A stretch of DNA of 64,000 bases from Hydrogenophaga aromaticivorans (GTDB taxonomy: Bacteria > Pseudomonadota > Gammaproteobacteria > Burkholderiales > Burkholderiaceae_C): contig NZ_VYGV01000028.1 in assembly GCF_013387465.1 (NCBI RefSeq), positions 363,743-427,742 on the forward strand, in the 5' to 3' direction. This document shows, one piece after another, positions 27,561 to 39,486 of the stretch; the first letter of the stretch is position 1, and every line of letters begins with the position of its first letter. The notes below the pieces were generated by a model, which saw only the letters and a program-made list of their open reading frames with translations, was not told where the DNA came from and did not search any database. The position numbers and the translations under genes are program-made.

Positions 27561-29003
27561 ATGCTGTACCTCTCCACCCGTGGCCACCCGGACCGCAAAC
27601 ACTTCTGCGAAATCCTGCTCGAAGGCCTGGCGCCCGACGGCGGTTTGTACCTGCCAGAGCGCTATCCGCAGGTGGAAGCCGCCACACTGGCGCGCTGGCG
27701 CGGCGTGTTCAATGGCGGAGCGGCCGGTGGTTACGCCGCGCTGGCGTTTGAGGTGCTGTCGCTCTACATCGACGACATTCCCGCGGCCGACCTGAAGGCG
27801 CTGTGCAACAAGACCTACACCGAAGCGGTGTACGGCACCGCGGCCATCGTGCCGCTCAAGCAGCTCGAAAAAGGCTTCTACCTGGAAGCCCTGTCCAACG
27901 GCCCGACGCTGGCCTTCAAGGACATGGCCATGCAGTTGCTGGGCAACCTGTTCGAATACGAGCTGGCGCGCCGCGGTGAAGAGCTCAACATCCTGGGGGC
28001 AACGTCTGGCGACACCGGCAGCGCGGCCGAGTACGCGATGCGGGGCAAGCACGGCGTGCGCGTCTTCATGCTGAGTCCGCACGGCCGCATGAGCCCGTTC
28101 CAGCAGGCGCAGATGTTCAGCCTGATGGATCAGAACATCCACAACATCGCCATCGAAGGCGTGTTCGACGATTGCCAGGACATCGTCAAGAACGTGTCGA
28201 ACGACCTGGCCTTCAAGCGCCAGTACAAGATCGGCACCGTCAACTCGATCAACTGGGCGCGTCTGCTCGCGCAGGTCGTGTACTACTTCGCCGGCTATTT
28301 CCAGGCGACCACGGGCGACGACCAGAAGGTTAGTTTCACCGTGCCCAGTGGCAACTTCGGCAACGTCTGCGCCGGCCATGTGGCACGCCAGATGGGCCTG
28401 CCGATCCAGACCCTGGTGGTGGCGACGAACGAAAACGACGTGCTTGACGAGTTCTTCCGCACTGGCGTCTACCGCGTGCGTGCCAGCGCTGACACGCACG
28501 AGACCTCCAGCCCGTCGATGGACATTTCCAAGGCCAGCAACTTCGAGCGCTTCGTGTTCGATCTGCTGGGCCGCGACGGCGCGCGCGTCAAGGCGCTGTT
28601 TGGCGAGGCGCTGAACAAGGACGGCCGATTCGATCTGGGCGCCGACCCGGTGTTTGCCGACGCCGCCAGCCACTACGGCTTTGTCAGCGGCAAGAGCACC
28701 CACGCCGACCGCCTGGCCACCATCAAGGACACCTTCGAGCGCTTCGGCGTGATGATCGACACCCACACCGCCGACGGCGTGAAGGTGGCGCGCGAGCATC
28801 TGAATGCTGCGACGCCGATGATCGTGCTGGAAACCGCCTTGCCCATCAAGTTCGCCGAGACCATCGTCGAGGCGCTGGGGCGCCAGCCCGACCGGCCCGC
28901 GAAGTTCGACGGCATCGAAGCCCTGCCCAAGCGGGTGCAGGTGATGGCGGCCGACACGGCGGCGGTGCAGCGCTACATCACCCAGCATTGCCCCGCGGCG
29001 TGA
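27561..29003 (+). CDS. thrC: Threonine synthase
   Basis: A 480-residue PLP enzyme converting O-phosphohomoserine to threonine. The N-terminal domain has the family pattern (MLYLSTRGH, GGLYLPERYP). The PLP lysine is K120 in LAFKDMAMQ, and SGDTGSAAEYAM is the phosphate-binding loop. Length matches the longer beta-proteobacterial/yeast-type ThrC. It is coupled to hom and followed 22 bp later by mobB, which belongs to a different pathway. Confidence 0.96.
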   Translation: MLYLSTRGHPDRKHFCEILLEGLAPDGGLYLPERYPQVEAATLARWRGVFNGGAAGGYAALAFEVLSLYIDDIPAADLKALCNKTYTEAVYGTAAIVPLKQLEKGFYLEALSNGPTLAFKDMAMQLLGNLFEYELARRGEELNILGATSGDTGSAAEYAMRGKHGVRVFMLSPHGRMSPFQQAQMFSLMDQNIHNIAIEGVFDDCQDIVKNVSNDLAFKRQYKIGTVNSINWARLLAQVVYYFAGYFQATTGDDQKVSFTVPSGNFGNVCAGHVARQMGLPIQTLVVATNENDVLDEFFRTGVYRVRASADTHETSSPSMDISKASNFERFVFDLLGRDGARVKALFGEALNKDGRFDLGADPVFADAASHYGFVSGKSTHADRLATIKDTFERFGVMIDTHTADGVKVAREHLNAATPMIVLETALPIKFAETIVEALGRQPDRPAKFDGIEALPKRVQVMAADTAAVQRYITQHCPAA

Positions 29004-29025
29004 TGCCCGGGCGTCGGCAGCGGGC

Positions 29026-29559
29026 ATGAAAGTCGTCGGCTTTGCAGGCTTTTCCGGTGCGGGCAAGACCACGCTGGTTGAGCAGCTGATCCCCGTCCTG
29101 CGTCAGCGGGGCCTGCGGGTCTCGGTGGTCAAACATGTGCACCATGGTTTTGAAATTGACCACCCGGGCAAAGACACTTGGCGCCATCGCGAGGCCGGCG
29201 CCTACGAGGTGGTGGCCGCATCACCGCAGCGCCTGGTGCTGATGCGCGAATTCGAGCGGCCGGTTGAGCTGACGGTCCACGACGTGATTCGCACGCTGCA
29301 TCCGGGTGTGGACTGGGTGCTGGTCGAGGGCTACCGCGACAGCAACCTGCTCAAGGTGGAGGTCTGGCGTGCGGCCACCGGCAAGCCCGTGCTGTACCCG
29401 GACGATGCCTTTGTCGCCGCCATCGCCACCGACAGCGCCGACCAATTGCCGCAGACCACCCTGCGCCCGTTGCTGAATTTGAACGACGCCGCTGCCGTGG
29501 CCGGCTGGCTGCTCGACAATGAAGACCGTTTTGACTATGTTCCCGAGGCCTACATCTGA
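29026..29559 (+). CDS. mobB: Molybdopterin-guanine dinucleotide biosynthesis protein B
   Basis: A 177-residue GTP-binding protein assisting insertion of the guanine-dinucleotide molybdenum cofactor. The P-loop GFSGAGKTTLVEQL is at residues 8-21, followed by VVKHVHHGFEIDHPGKDTWRH, diagnostic of MobB, and the DWVLVEGYRDSNLLKVEV segment. It heads a mobB-moeA-moaD-moaE gene run. MobA, the nucleotidyltransferase partner, is not in the window. Confidence 0.94.
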   Translation: MKVVGFAGFSGAGKTTLVEQLIPVLRQRGLRVSVVKHVHHGFEIDHPGKDTWRHREAGAYEVVAASPQRLVLMREFERPVELTVHDVIRTLHPGVDWVLVEGYRDSNLLKVEVWRAATGKPVLYPDDAFVAAIATDSADQLPQTTLRPLLNLNDAAAVAGWLLDNEDRFDYVPEAYI

Positions 29560-29594
29560 CCCGGCGGACATGCCCATCCACCGACCCTGACGCC

Positions 29595-30875
29595 ATGAAC
29601 GCTTCTGCACCGCCCGCCCGGGCTCCCTTGATGGCGCTGGACGCTGCGTTGACCGACTTGCTCGCGCGGGTCGTTCCGTTGTCCCGGATCGAGACGGTGG
29701 CCACGTTCGAGGCCGATGGCCGCGTGCTGGCCAGCGATCTGGTCTCAGGACTGCAGGTGCCGCCGCAGGACAACTCGTCCATGGACGGATATGCCGTCAA
29801 CGCGGCCGACGTGACCGAAGCCGGCAAGGTGCTGGCGGTGTCGCAGCGCATCGCGGCCGGTCATGCCGCCGAGCCGTTGCGGCCCGGCACCTGCGCGCGC
29901 ATCTTCACGGGTGCGCCCATGCCCGCGGGTGCCGATGCGGTGGTGATGCAGGAAGACACCCGTGAAGTGGGCGGCAATCTGCATGCTGTGCACATCGACG
30001 CCGTGCCGGCCTCTGGCCAGTGGGTGCGTCGTGCCGGCGAAGACGTGACGCGCGGAGCGGTGGTCTTGCCGCGCGGGACCCGGCTTTCCCCGGCCGGCCT
30101 GGGCCTGGCGGCCAGCATCGGCTGTGCCCAGCTGCCGGTGATGGTGCGTCCGCGCGTGGCCCTGTTTTCCACCGGCGACGAACTTGTGATGCCGGGCGAG
30201 GTGGCTCCCCAGGACATGAAGCCCGGGGCGATCTACAACTCCAACCGCTTTTTCCTGCGCACACTGCTGCAGCGCCTGGGCTGCGAAGTGAGCGACCTGG
30301 GCATCGTGCCGGACAAGCGCGAGCTGACGCTCGCCGCGCTCAAGACCGCGGCCGACCACCACGACCTGATCCTCACCAGCGGCGGTGTCTCGGTGGGCGA
30401 AGAGGACCACATCAAGCCGTCCGTTCAGCTGCTGGGCAGCCTCGACCTGTGGCAGATCGCCATGAAGCCGGGCAAGCCTTTCGCGTACGGCACGGTGCGG
30501 CGCGATGCGGGGGCTGGTGCCGATGCGGCGTTGCCCTGCCACTTCATCGGTCTGCCGGGCAACCCGGTGTCCAGTTTCGTCACCTTCCTGCTGCTGGTGC
30601 GACCCTTCCTGCTGCGGTTGCAGGGTGCCGAAGTGCCGGGTCTGCAACCGGTGAAGCTGCCCGCCCACTTCGACCTGCCGCGCGCCGACAAGCGCCGCGA
30701 ATTCCTGCGCGTGCGCCGCAACGCCGCCGGCGGACTGGACCTGTTTCCCAACCAGAGTTCGGGCGTTTTGACCTCCGCGGTCTGGGGCGACGGTCTGGTC
30801 GACAACCCGGCTGGCACCACCATCGCCCGGGGCGATCTGGTGTCCTATCTTTCTTTTGCCGATCTGCTGTTCTGA
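29595..30875 (+). CDS. moeA: Molybdopterin molybdenumtransferase
   Basis: A 426-residue cytoplasmic enzyme inserting molybdate into adenylylated molybdopterin. It shows VPPQDNSSMDGYAV (family signature), TGAPMPAGADAVVMQED, the MoCF-fold LILTSGGVSVGEEDHIK, and GLPGNPVSSFVTFLL. The C-terminal beta domain is complete. The ATG at 29595 fits the usual length. moaD starts within 12 bp of its stop. Confidence 0.96.
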   Translation: MNASAPPARAPLMALDAALTDLLARVVPLSRIETVATFEADGRVLASDLVSGLQVPPQDNSSMDGYAVNAADVTEAGKVLAVSQRIAAGHAAEPLRPGTCARIFTGAPMPAGADAVVMQEDTREVGGNLHAVHIDAVPASGQWVRRAGEDVTRGAVVLPRGTRLSPAGLGLAASIGCAQLPVMVRPRVALFSTGDELVMPGEVAPQDMKPGAIYNSNRFFLRTLLQRLGCEVSDLGIVPDKRELTLAALKTAADHHDLILTSGGVSVGEEDHIKPSVQLLGSLDLWQIAMKPGKPFAYGTVRRDAGAGADAALPCHFIGLPGNPVSSFVTFLLLVRPFLLRLQGAEVPGLQPVKLPAHFDLPRADKRREFLRVRRNAAGGLDLFPNQSSGVLTSAVWGDGLVDNPAGTTIARGDLVSYLSFADLLF

Positions 30876-30886
30876 AGGCCTATCCC

Positions 30887-31138
30887 GTGAAGATTCAACT
30901 GCGTTATTTCGCCTCCATCCGCGAAGCCGTCGGCACCGGCAGCGAGTCGCTGGACACGGCGGCCGGCACGCTGGCCGTCCTGCGCGACGAACTGATCGCG
31001 CGGGGCGGGGGCTACGCCGAGGCGCTGGCGCGTGGCCGGGCGGTGCGTGTGTCGCTCAACCAGACCATGACCGACGAAGCCGCCGCGCTCAGCGAGGGCG
31101 CGGAAGTGGCCTTTTTCCCGCCCGTGACCGGAGGCTGA
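30887..31138 (+). CDS. moaD: Molybdopterin synthase small subunit
   Basis: An 83-residue ubiquitin-like sulfur carrier ending in the required Gly-Gly (FFPPVTGG), which becomes a thiocarboxylate. The GTG at 30887 is used: it gives VKIQLRYFASIRE, the standard MoaD N-terminus, and no ATG is available in frame nearby. moaE follows after 2 bp. Confidence 0.94.
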   Translation: MKIQLRYFASIREAVGTGSESLDTAAGTLAVLRDELIARGGGYAEALARGRAVRVSLNQTMTDEAAALSEGAEVAFFPPVTGG

Positions 31139-31140
31139 CC

Positions 31141-31614
31141 ATGAACACCCGCGTCAGCATCCAGACCCAGGACTTCGACCTCAGCACCGAGGTCGCCCGG
31201 CTGCGCGAGCAAGACAAGCGCGTCGGCGCTGTCTGCACCTTCATCGGCACGGTGCGTGACCGCAACGATGGCCAGAGCATCAGCACCATGGAACTGGAGC
31301 ACTACCCGGGCATGACCGAGAAGAGCATCGAGGCGATGGTGGACGAGGCGTTCAAGCGCTTCGACATCTACGCCGCGCGCGTGATCCACCGAGTCGGCCT
31401 GCTGCAGCCGCTGGACCAGATCGTGCTGGTCGCCGTGACCTCCGCGCACCGGGGCGAGAGCTTCCAGGCCTGCGAGTTCCTGATGGACTACCTCAAGACC
31501 CAGGCGCCGTTCTGGAAGAAGGAACAGACGCCGGAGGGCGCACGTTGGGTGGATGCGCGGGTCAGCGACGACGCAGCGCTGACCAAGTGGGGCATCCGGA
31601 GTCAGAACGCCTGA
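31141..31614 (+). CDS. moaE: Molybdopterin synthase catalytic subunit
   Basis: A 157-residue subunit that forms the dithiolene of molybdopterin with MoaD. Typical segments are GAVCTFIGTVRDRNDG, MELEHYPGMTEKSI, RVIHRVGLLQPLDQIVLV, and the active-site lysines near PFWKKEQTPEGARWV. It is tightly coupled to moaD. Confidence 0.96.
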   Translation: MNTRVSIQTQDFDLSTEVARLREQDKRVGAVCTFIGTVRDRNDGQSISTMELEHYPGMTEKSIEAMVDEAFKRFDIYAARVIHRVGLLQPLDQIVLVAVTSAHRGESFQACEFLMDYLKTQAPFWKKEQTPEGARWVDARVSDDAALTKWGIRSQNA

Positions 31615-31628
31615 CCGCCCCTGCTGAC

Positions 31629-32381
31629 ATGGCACCCACGATCCTTTCCGACGCCGATATCGAAGCCATCGAGCGCGCCACGCTCGACGCCGTTTCGCCC
31701 GAGCGCGTGGAGGCGCTGCCCGGCTGGCTGCTGCCCATGGACAGCGGCACCGTGGGCCGTGCCCGCAGCGCTGTCCCCCTGAGCCATGCCGTGGCCGACC
31801 CGGCGGTGCTCGACGACATCCTCGAACGCTACGCCGCCCAGGGTTTCGTGCCGGCCTTCCGCCTGCCCGATGGACCGGCCTTCGAAGCCCTGCACCAGGG
31901 GCTGCAAGCGCGGGGCTTCGCGCGCGCCCAGCCCACGCTGACGCAGTGTGGCCGCGTGCAGGACCTGCTGATGGCGCAGACTGGGCCGGTGGCGGACCTG
32001 GCGGACACGCCAGACGCCGCCTGGATGGCGATGTTCCTGGGCGAAGGCCTGGACCCGGTGGACGGTGGGAGCCGTGCCCGCTCGCTGAGCCGGGCCACCG
32101 GGACGCTGTATGCCAGCCTGCGCGAGGACGGGCAGACGGTGGCCTGCGGGGCCGCGGCCTACGGCCACGGCTGGCTCAGCGTGCACGGCATGCGCACCGC
32201 CGCCTCACACCGGGGCCGGGGCCTGGCCGGGCGGGTGTTGCAGGCCATGGCCGAAGAGGCCTTGCGCCGCGGGATTCACCGGGTGTTTCTCCAGGTCGTC
32301 GCGGACAACGGGCCGGCGCTCGCGCTGTACCGTCGGCTGGGCCTGAGCACCGCCTGGACCTACGCCTACTGGCGCCGTTGA
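31629..32381 (+). CDS. GNAT-family N-acetyltransferase
   Basis: A 250-residue protein with a C-terminal GNAT domain: the acetyl-CoA loop TAASHRGRGLAGRVLQAM (R/Q-x-x-G-x-G/A pattern) at about 196-213 and the segment VADNGPALALYRRLG. The N-terminal half (about 1-130) is a diverged partner domain with little recognisable sequence. It starts 14 bp after moaE and is probably co-transcribed, but no link to molybdenum cofactor is known. Substrate unknown. Confidence 0.85.
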   Translation: MAPTILSDADIEAIERATLDAVSPERVEALPGWLLPMDSGTVGRARSAVPLSHAVADPAVLDDILERYAAQGFVPAFRLPDGPAFEALHQGLQARGFARAQPTLTQCGRVQDLLMAQTGPVADLADTPDAAWMAMFLGEGLDPVDGGSRARSLSRATGTLYASLREDGQTVACGAAAYGHGWLSVHGMRTAASHRGRGLAGRVLQAMAEEALRRGIHRVFLQVVADNGPALALYRRLGLSTAWTYAYWRR

Positions 32382-32474
32382 GCGGCGCCGGTCCAGACGG
32401 CCCCCGAAGGGCGGGGATCGGCTGATCTGCGTCAAGACGATGGGGTGCACGCGGGCGCATGCTGGAAAAACCAC

Positions 32475-32502
32475 CTTGAAAACCCGGGGAATCGCTCCAA
32501 AT
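32475..32502 (+). promoter_or_regulatory. Sigma-32-type heat-shock promoter for clpB
   Basis: CTTGAAA (32475-32481), 13-bp spacer, CTCCAAAT (32495-32502) resemble the sigma-32 consensus CTTGAAA-N13/14-CCCCATNT. The element lies about 30 bp before the clpB start, as expected for a disaggregase gene. Confidence 0.65.
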
Positions 32503-32535
32503 GCCGGGTAATCAAATTTTCCGGAGAGCTCTTTC

Positions 32536-35151
<2,616 letters not shown>

Positions 35152-35265
35152 TGGGTGAGAACCGTCGGACGGTCGTGATCGGGGGATGGACGGTCGCACT
35201 GGTAACAGGTTGTTGCCATTGCCTTGCATTCGAACAAGAGGCGGACGGTATAAATCCAAGGATAT

Positions 35266-37698
35266 ATGCCGAATTCGTCACAGTTGCTCGATCAATGTTT
35301 TGATGAGGTCGCCCGCCAGGCGAAGCCTTTGCTGGGCCGTTGTGTCGAGGCGGCGGTGGCTTCTTTGCAGGCGGCCGAAACGAAGTCCAGCGCGGTGGCC
35401 GAGCGCCAGCGCCTGGCCCAGGCCTGCTGGGGATTGACACAACGCAAGGGCGTGCTGACCGATACCTACCCGGCGCGCTTGCGCGAGGCCTTCGAGCGGG
35501 GAGGGGACGAGGGCGGGCGAACGTCGTCGCTGGCCCTGCTGTCCGACTCCTCGTTGCTGGCGCTGGTGGATGACCTGTCGGTGTCCGAATCGCTGGAATC
35601 GGCCCGCCTGCTGCAGGACCTGATGCCGGTGGTGGAGCAGGCCCTGACGGCGCTGGATGCGCGCATGAGTTCGCTCATCGGCTTCGAGACGGTGCAGGTG
35701 GAGAAGAACCCGCTGCGTCCCTCGGTGTTCGTGCGGGTGCTGCGCGACCTCATTGCCGAGTTCGAGCGCGAGCCCGAGATCCGGTCCCTGTGGTTGCAGC
35801 ACCTGGCCAGCCCGCTCGGTCGCGGGCTGTGCCAGCTCTACGAGCAACTGGCGCTGCGGCTGCAGCAGGCCAATGTGCAGGAAGCGGGCTATCGCATCCG
35901 CCTGGTGGAGGATCCGCAAGCAGGCTCGGGCTCGGGTCCGACTTCAGCGCGGCGCGATCCATGGGCCCGCGACGCGCAGTCTTTTGAACCCGCTCTGACC
36001 GGGCGCGGTGATCCGTATCAGACGCTGCCGCCCATGACGGCTCTGGCCGGCACGCAGGCCCGGCTGGACCATCAGGTGTTCCACGATTTCCTGGCCGATG
36101 AGGGTGGCCGGTTCGAGCAAGCGCTCGATTCGGGTTATTACGACCAGCTGTTGCGTGAGCAGCGGATCGCCCAGGCCCAGGCCGATCTGCCCCTGCTGGA
36201 CGAGGTGGTGGTCGACCGCGAGCGTGTGCAGTTCCGCGGCCTGCCGGTCGTCGACCGGCCCGCTCGAGCGGTCAGCATCGGTTCGCAGCTGGGCACGGAC
36301 CACTGGGGCGCCTACGCCGCCCCGCACGAGCGCACGCGGGTGTTGCTCGACCTCAAACAGCAGGCCGAACGCGTGTCGCAGGCGGTGGGCCTGGACCTGG
36401 TGCGCAAGCTGGTCAACCAGGTGGCGCGCGATCCGCTGCTGCTGGCGCCGGTGCGCGAGGCGGTGGTGGCGCTGGAGCCGGCCCTGCTGCGGCTGGCGAT
36501 GGACGACCCCCGGTTCTTCGCCAAAGACCAGCACCCGGCCCGCCTGCTGGTGGAACAGGTCGCGCAGCGCAGCTTCCGCTTCAACGACGAATTCTCGGGC
36601 GAGTTCGAGCAGTTCCATGCGCCGGTGCGCGAGGCCGTCAATGCCCTCAACGCCTTGCCCGGTGCGACGCCCGAACCCTTTGCGGTGGCGCTGGAACACC
36701 TGCGGGAAGACTGGGCAAGTGCCGACCAGGCCGAGGCGGATGCGCAGACGCAGCACCTGCAGGCCCTGCATTTCGCCGAAGCGCGCCAGGAGCTGGCGGA
36801 CCAAGTGGCGTGGGAAATCAGCCTGCGGCCCGACGTGTTCAACGCGCCCGCGGCGGTGCTGGATTTTCTCTACGGCAGCTGGTCGCTGGTGATCGCCGAG
36901 GCGCAGCTGCGCCATCCCGACGGCGGCCCTGACCCCTTGGGCTACCGGGCCCTGATCTCGGATCTGCTGTGGAGCGTGCGCCACGAGGTCACGCTGCACC
37001 AGCCGCGCAAGCTGATCGAGATGCTGCCGGGCCTGCTGCAGAAACTGCGAGCCGGGCTGGGCATGCTGGACAAACCGGTAGAGGAAACACAGACCTTTTT
37101 CGATGCCTTGATCCGCTACCACGAGCCGGTGCTGGCGTTGCGCCGTGCCAGCGCCCGGTCCCAGGCCGGGACTTCGATGCCGGGTGCGCTCGAAACCCCG
37201 GTGGTCGCCTTTCCCGAAACGGACAACCTGGCCGAGGCTCCCCGGCCGCGGGTGGCAGACACGCCCTGGCTGGCGGCGCGAGAGCGGGTCGAGGCCGGGT
37301 TCCAGGATGCGCCGGCTGCGGTTGCCACGGTGGTGGAGGACTCCGCGGCAGCGCCACTGTCCACGTCCAGCGAAGAGGCGGATGAAGGGACGGAAACCGC
37401 AGGCGTGCTCGCCAGTCTGCATGTGGGTGACTGGGTGGATCTGCAGGCCAGCGGACAGTGGTTGCGTGCCCGGCTGGTCTGGGCCAACGCCCGGGCCACG
37501 CTGTTCCTGTTCACCAGCCGGGGCGGGCACCCGCACACCATGACCCGGCGCAGCTGCGAAAAGCTCATCCGCCAGCGCGGGTTGCGGCCGCTGGCCGTGC
37601 GTCCGGTGGTCGATGCCGCCATCGACGCGGTGGTCAAGGGCGTGCCCGGCGCTCCCGCTCACGCCTGTGTCGTCGCCACCGATGCGGTTCCGGCCTGA
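35266..37698 (+). CDS. DUF1631 domain protein
   Basis: An 810-residue protein without signal peptide or membrane helices. It is mostly alpha-helical, with a Pro/Ala/Glu-rich linker (about 635-710) before a small C-terminal beta domain (HVGDWVDLQASGQWLRARLVW ... LFLFTSRGGHPHTM), which looks like a PilZ- or SH3-like module. DUF1631 is common in beta- and gamma-proteobacteria, and many entries are called thymidine phosphorylase without support. An AAGGA SD is near the ATG at 35266. A TATAAA hexamer at 35249 is close to the start, but its spacing to TTGCAT is 19 bp, so I do not claim it as a promoter. Function unknown. Confidence 0.82.
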   Translation: MPNSSQLLDQCFDEVARQAKPLLGRCVEAAVASLQAAETKSSAVAERQRLAQACWGLTQRKGVLTDTYPARLREAFERGGDEGGRTSSLALLSDSSLLALVDDLSVSESLESARLLQDLMPVVEQALTALDARMSSLIGFETVQVEKNPLRPSVFVRVLRDLIAEFEREPEIRSLWLQHLASPLGRGLCQLYEQLALRLQQANVQEAGYRIRLVEDPQAGSGSGPTSARRDPWARDAQSFEPALTGRGDPYQTLPPMTALAGTQARLDHQVFHDFLADEGGRFEQALDSGYYDQLLREQRIAQAQADLPLLDEVVVDRERVQFRGLPVVDRPARAVSIGSQLGTDHWGAYAAPHERTRVLLDLKQQAERVSQAVGLDLVRKLVNQVARDPLLLAPVREAVVALEPALLRLAMDDPRFFAKDQHPARLLVEQVAQRSFRFNDEFSGEFEQFHAPVREAVNALNALPGATPEPFAVALEHLREDWASADQAEADAQTQHLQALHFAEARQELADQVAWEISLRPDVFNAPAAVLDFLYGSWSLVIAEAQLRHPDGGPDPLGYRALISDLLWSVRHEVTLHQPRKLIEMLPGLLQKLRAGLGMLDKPVEETQTFFDALIRYHEPVLALRRASARSQAGTSMPGALETPVVAFPETDNLAEAPRPRVADTPWLAARERVEAGFQDAPAAVATVVEDSAAAPLSTSSEEADEGTETAGVLASLHVGDWVDLQASGQWLRARLVWANARATLFLFTSRGGHPHTMTRRSCEKLIRQRGLRPLAVRPVVDAAIDAVVKGVPGAPAHACVVATDAVPA

Positions 37699-37748
37699 TA
37701 GGGGCACAACCCCTATCTCCGGGGCGGCGTCTTTTCTATGATGGCACC

Positions 37749-39182
37749 ATGACCCAGACCCCGCCCGACCTCCCGATGCGCGCCCTGTTTGACGCGCAGT
37801 ACCGGGCCAGCCGCTCCCAGATCGACGTGCCGCTGGCGCTTCGGCTCGACCGCCTGCAGCGCATGCGGGCCTTGATCGACGTGCACGGCGCGGCGCTGGC
37901 CGAAGCGGTGCAGGCCGATTTCGGCGTGCGCTCCCTGCAACTCACCGAGGTGGCCGACTTTTTTGTGCTGCGCGCGCTGCTGGGCGACCTGGAGAAGCAC
38001 ACCGGCGCGTGGATGAAAGCGCGGCGCGTGTCCACACCCATCTACCTGCAGCCCGCCAGCGCGCACATCCAGCGCCAGCCGCTGGGCGTGATCGGCGTCA
38101 TCGGCCCCTGGAACTACCCGCTGCAGCTCACGCTGGGCCCGGCCGCCACGGCGCTGGCGGCGGGCAACCGCGTGATGATCAAGCCCAGCGAGCTCACGCC
38201 GCACACCTCGGCGTTGCTGGCCGCGGTGTTGAACCAGGCCTTTGCGACCGACGAGGTGTGTGTGGTGCAGGGCGGGGCGGACGTGGCGCACGAGTTCGCC
38301 AGCCTGCCGTTTGACCACCTGTTCTTCACCGGCTCCACCGCCGTTGGCCGCAAGGTGGCGGCGGCTGCGGCCGCCAACCTCACGCCCACCACGCTGGAGC
38401 TGGGCGGCAAGTCACCCTGCATCATCGACGCTTCGTGCGACATCGCCAGCGCCGCCATCAAGATTGCCCACGGCAAGCTGCTCAACGCCGGGCAGACCTG
38501 CATCGCACCCGACTACGTGCTGCTGCCGCGCGGGCGCGAGGCCGAATTCGAAAAGGCGTTTGCGGCGGCCGTGGTGCGCCTGTTCCCCACCATCGGCGGC
38601 AACCCCGACTACACCAGCATCGTCAGTGACCGGCACCATGCGCGCCTGCAGTCGCTGCTGTCAGAGGCCCGGACACAGGGTGCGCGGGTGGTGGAGATTC
38701 GCGCCTCGGTTGTGGAGGGGGCACACACGGTGGCCCAGGAGCGCCAGATGAACCCGGTCCTGGTGTTTGATACCCCGTCCGGTCTTCGCCTGATGCGCGA
38801 GGAGATCTTCGGCCCCATCCTGCCGGTGCTGACCTACAGAAAACTGGACGACGCCATCGCCACCATCAACACCGGGCCGCGCCCGCTGGCGCTCTACTGG
38901 TTCGGCAGCGACACCGGCGCGCGCGACCACGTGCTGAGCAACACAGTGAGCGGCGGCGTGACGGTGAACGACACCCTGCTGCACATTGCCCACGACAACC
39001 TGCCGTTTGGTGGCGTGGGAGAGAGTGGCTGGGGCGCCTACCACGGTGAAACGGGCTTCCTGCGTTTCACTCAGCAGAAGTCCGTGCTGGTGCAATCGCG
39101 CTTTGCGATGGGCAGCCTGTTTTACCCGCCGTACGGCAAGCGCTTTGACCAGGTGATGGGGCTGCTCAAGCGCTGGCTCTGA
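37749..39182 (+). CDS. Aldehyde dehydrogenase (coniferyl-aldehyde-dehydrogenase-like)
   Basis: A 477-residue NAD(P)-dependent class 3-like aldehyde dehydrogenase. It has the cofactor motif GVIGVIGPWNYPLQL, the glutamate E217 in LELGGKSP, and the catalytic cysteine C251 in NAGQTCIAPDYV. The C-terminal half ends RFDQVMGLLKRWL without the membrane anchor of ALDH3A2. The ATG at 37749 is chosen because homologues start near the PDLPMRALFDAQYRASR segment; the open frame extends upstream through the DUF1631 gene in another frame. The natural aldehyde cannot be read from sequence; the coniferyl label is by family resemblance. Confidence 0.9.
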   Translation: MTQTPPDLPMRALFDAQYRASRSQIDVPLALRLDRLQRMRALIDVHGAALAEAVQADFGVRSLQLTEVADFFVLRALLGDLEKHTGAWMKARRVSTPIYLQPASAHIQRQPLGVIGVIGPWNYPLQLTLGPAATALAAGNRVMIKPSELTPHTSALLAAVLNQAFATDEVCVVQGGADVAHEFASLPFDHLFFTGSTAVGRKVAAAAAANLTPTTLELGGKSPCIIDASCDIASAAIKIAHGKLLNAGQTCIAPDYVLLPRGREAEFEKAFAAAVVRLFPTIGGNPDYTSIVSDRHHARLQSLLSEARTQGARVVEIRASVVEGAHTVAQERQMNPVLVFDTPSGLRLMREEIFGPILPVLTYRKLDDAIATINTGPRPLALYWFGSDTGARDHVLSNTVSGGVTVNDTLLHIAHDNLPFGGVGESGWGAYHGETGFLRFTQQKSVLVQSRFAMGSLFYPPYGKRFDQVMGLLKRWL

Positions 39183-39194
39183 GCGCCGGGGCGA

Positions 39195-39440
39195 TCAGCT
39201 GTTGAGGGTGTTGTCCCCGTCGCTGTACATCACGAGCGGGATCGGCTGCAGGTAACCCTGGAGCTGCAGCCCGTGTGCCAGCTCGGAGACGTCATCCCCC
39301 AGCAGCATGGAAAGCTCCCGCTCGCTGCGCCGTCCATTGGCCATCAGCAGCAGGCTGTGGGCTTTGCGCCCGATCTGGCCCGGGCGTGCGAGTGCGTCCC
39401 AGGCCTTGGGTGTTTTGGCGAACCGTTCGATGTTGGCCAT
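39195..39440 (-). CDS. Small protein with possible winged-helix fold
   Basis: An 81-residue soluble protein. The core (QIGRKAHSLLLMANGRRSE followed by RELSMLLGDDVSELAHGLQ) has the look of a helix-turn-helix or winged-helix module like those attached to regulators in this group, but no family is firmly recognised. It is convergent with the aldehyde dehydrogenase (12-bp gap) and divergent from arsC. GGAGCACC precedes the ATG as an SD. An 11-bp-spaced direct repeat lies upstream. Confidence 0.6.
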   Translation of the reverse strand: MANIERFAKTPKAWDALARPGQIGRKAHSLLLMANGRRSERELSMLLGDDVSELAHGLQLQGYLQPIPLVMYSDGDNTLNS

Positions 39441-39486
39441 ATGGTGCTCCCTGTGCGTGTGACTTCAGATCAGCAAGATACGGGCC

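Noticed and set aside
35224..35254. TTGCAT/TATAAA promoter before the DUF1631 gene
   Set aside because: 19-bp spacing, and the start would fall at or after the SD, leaving almost no leader.
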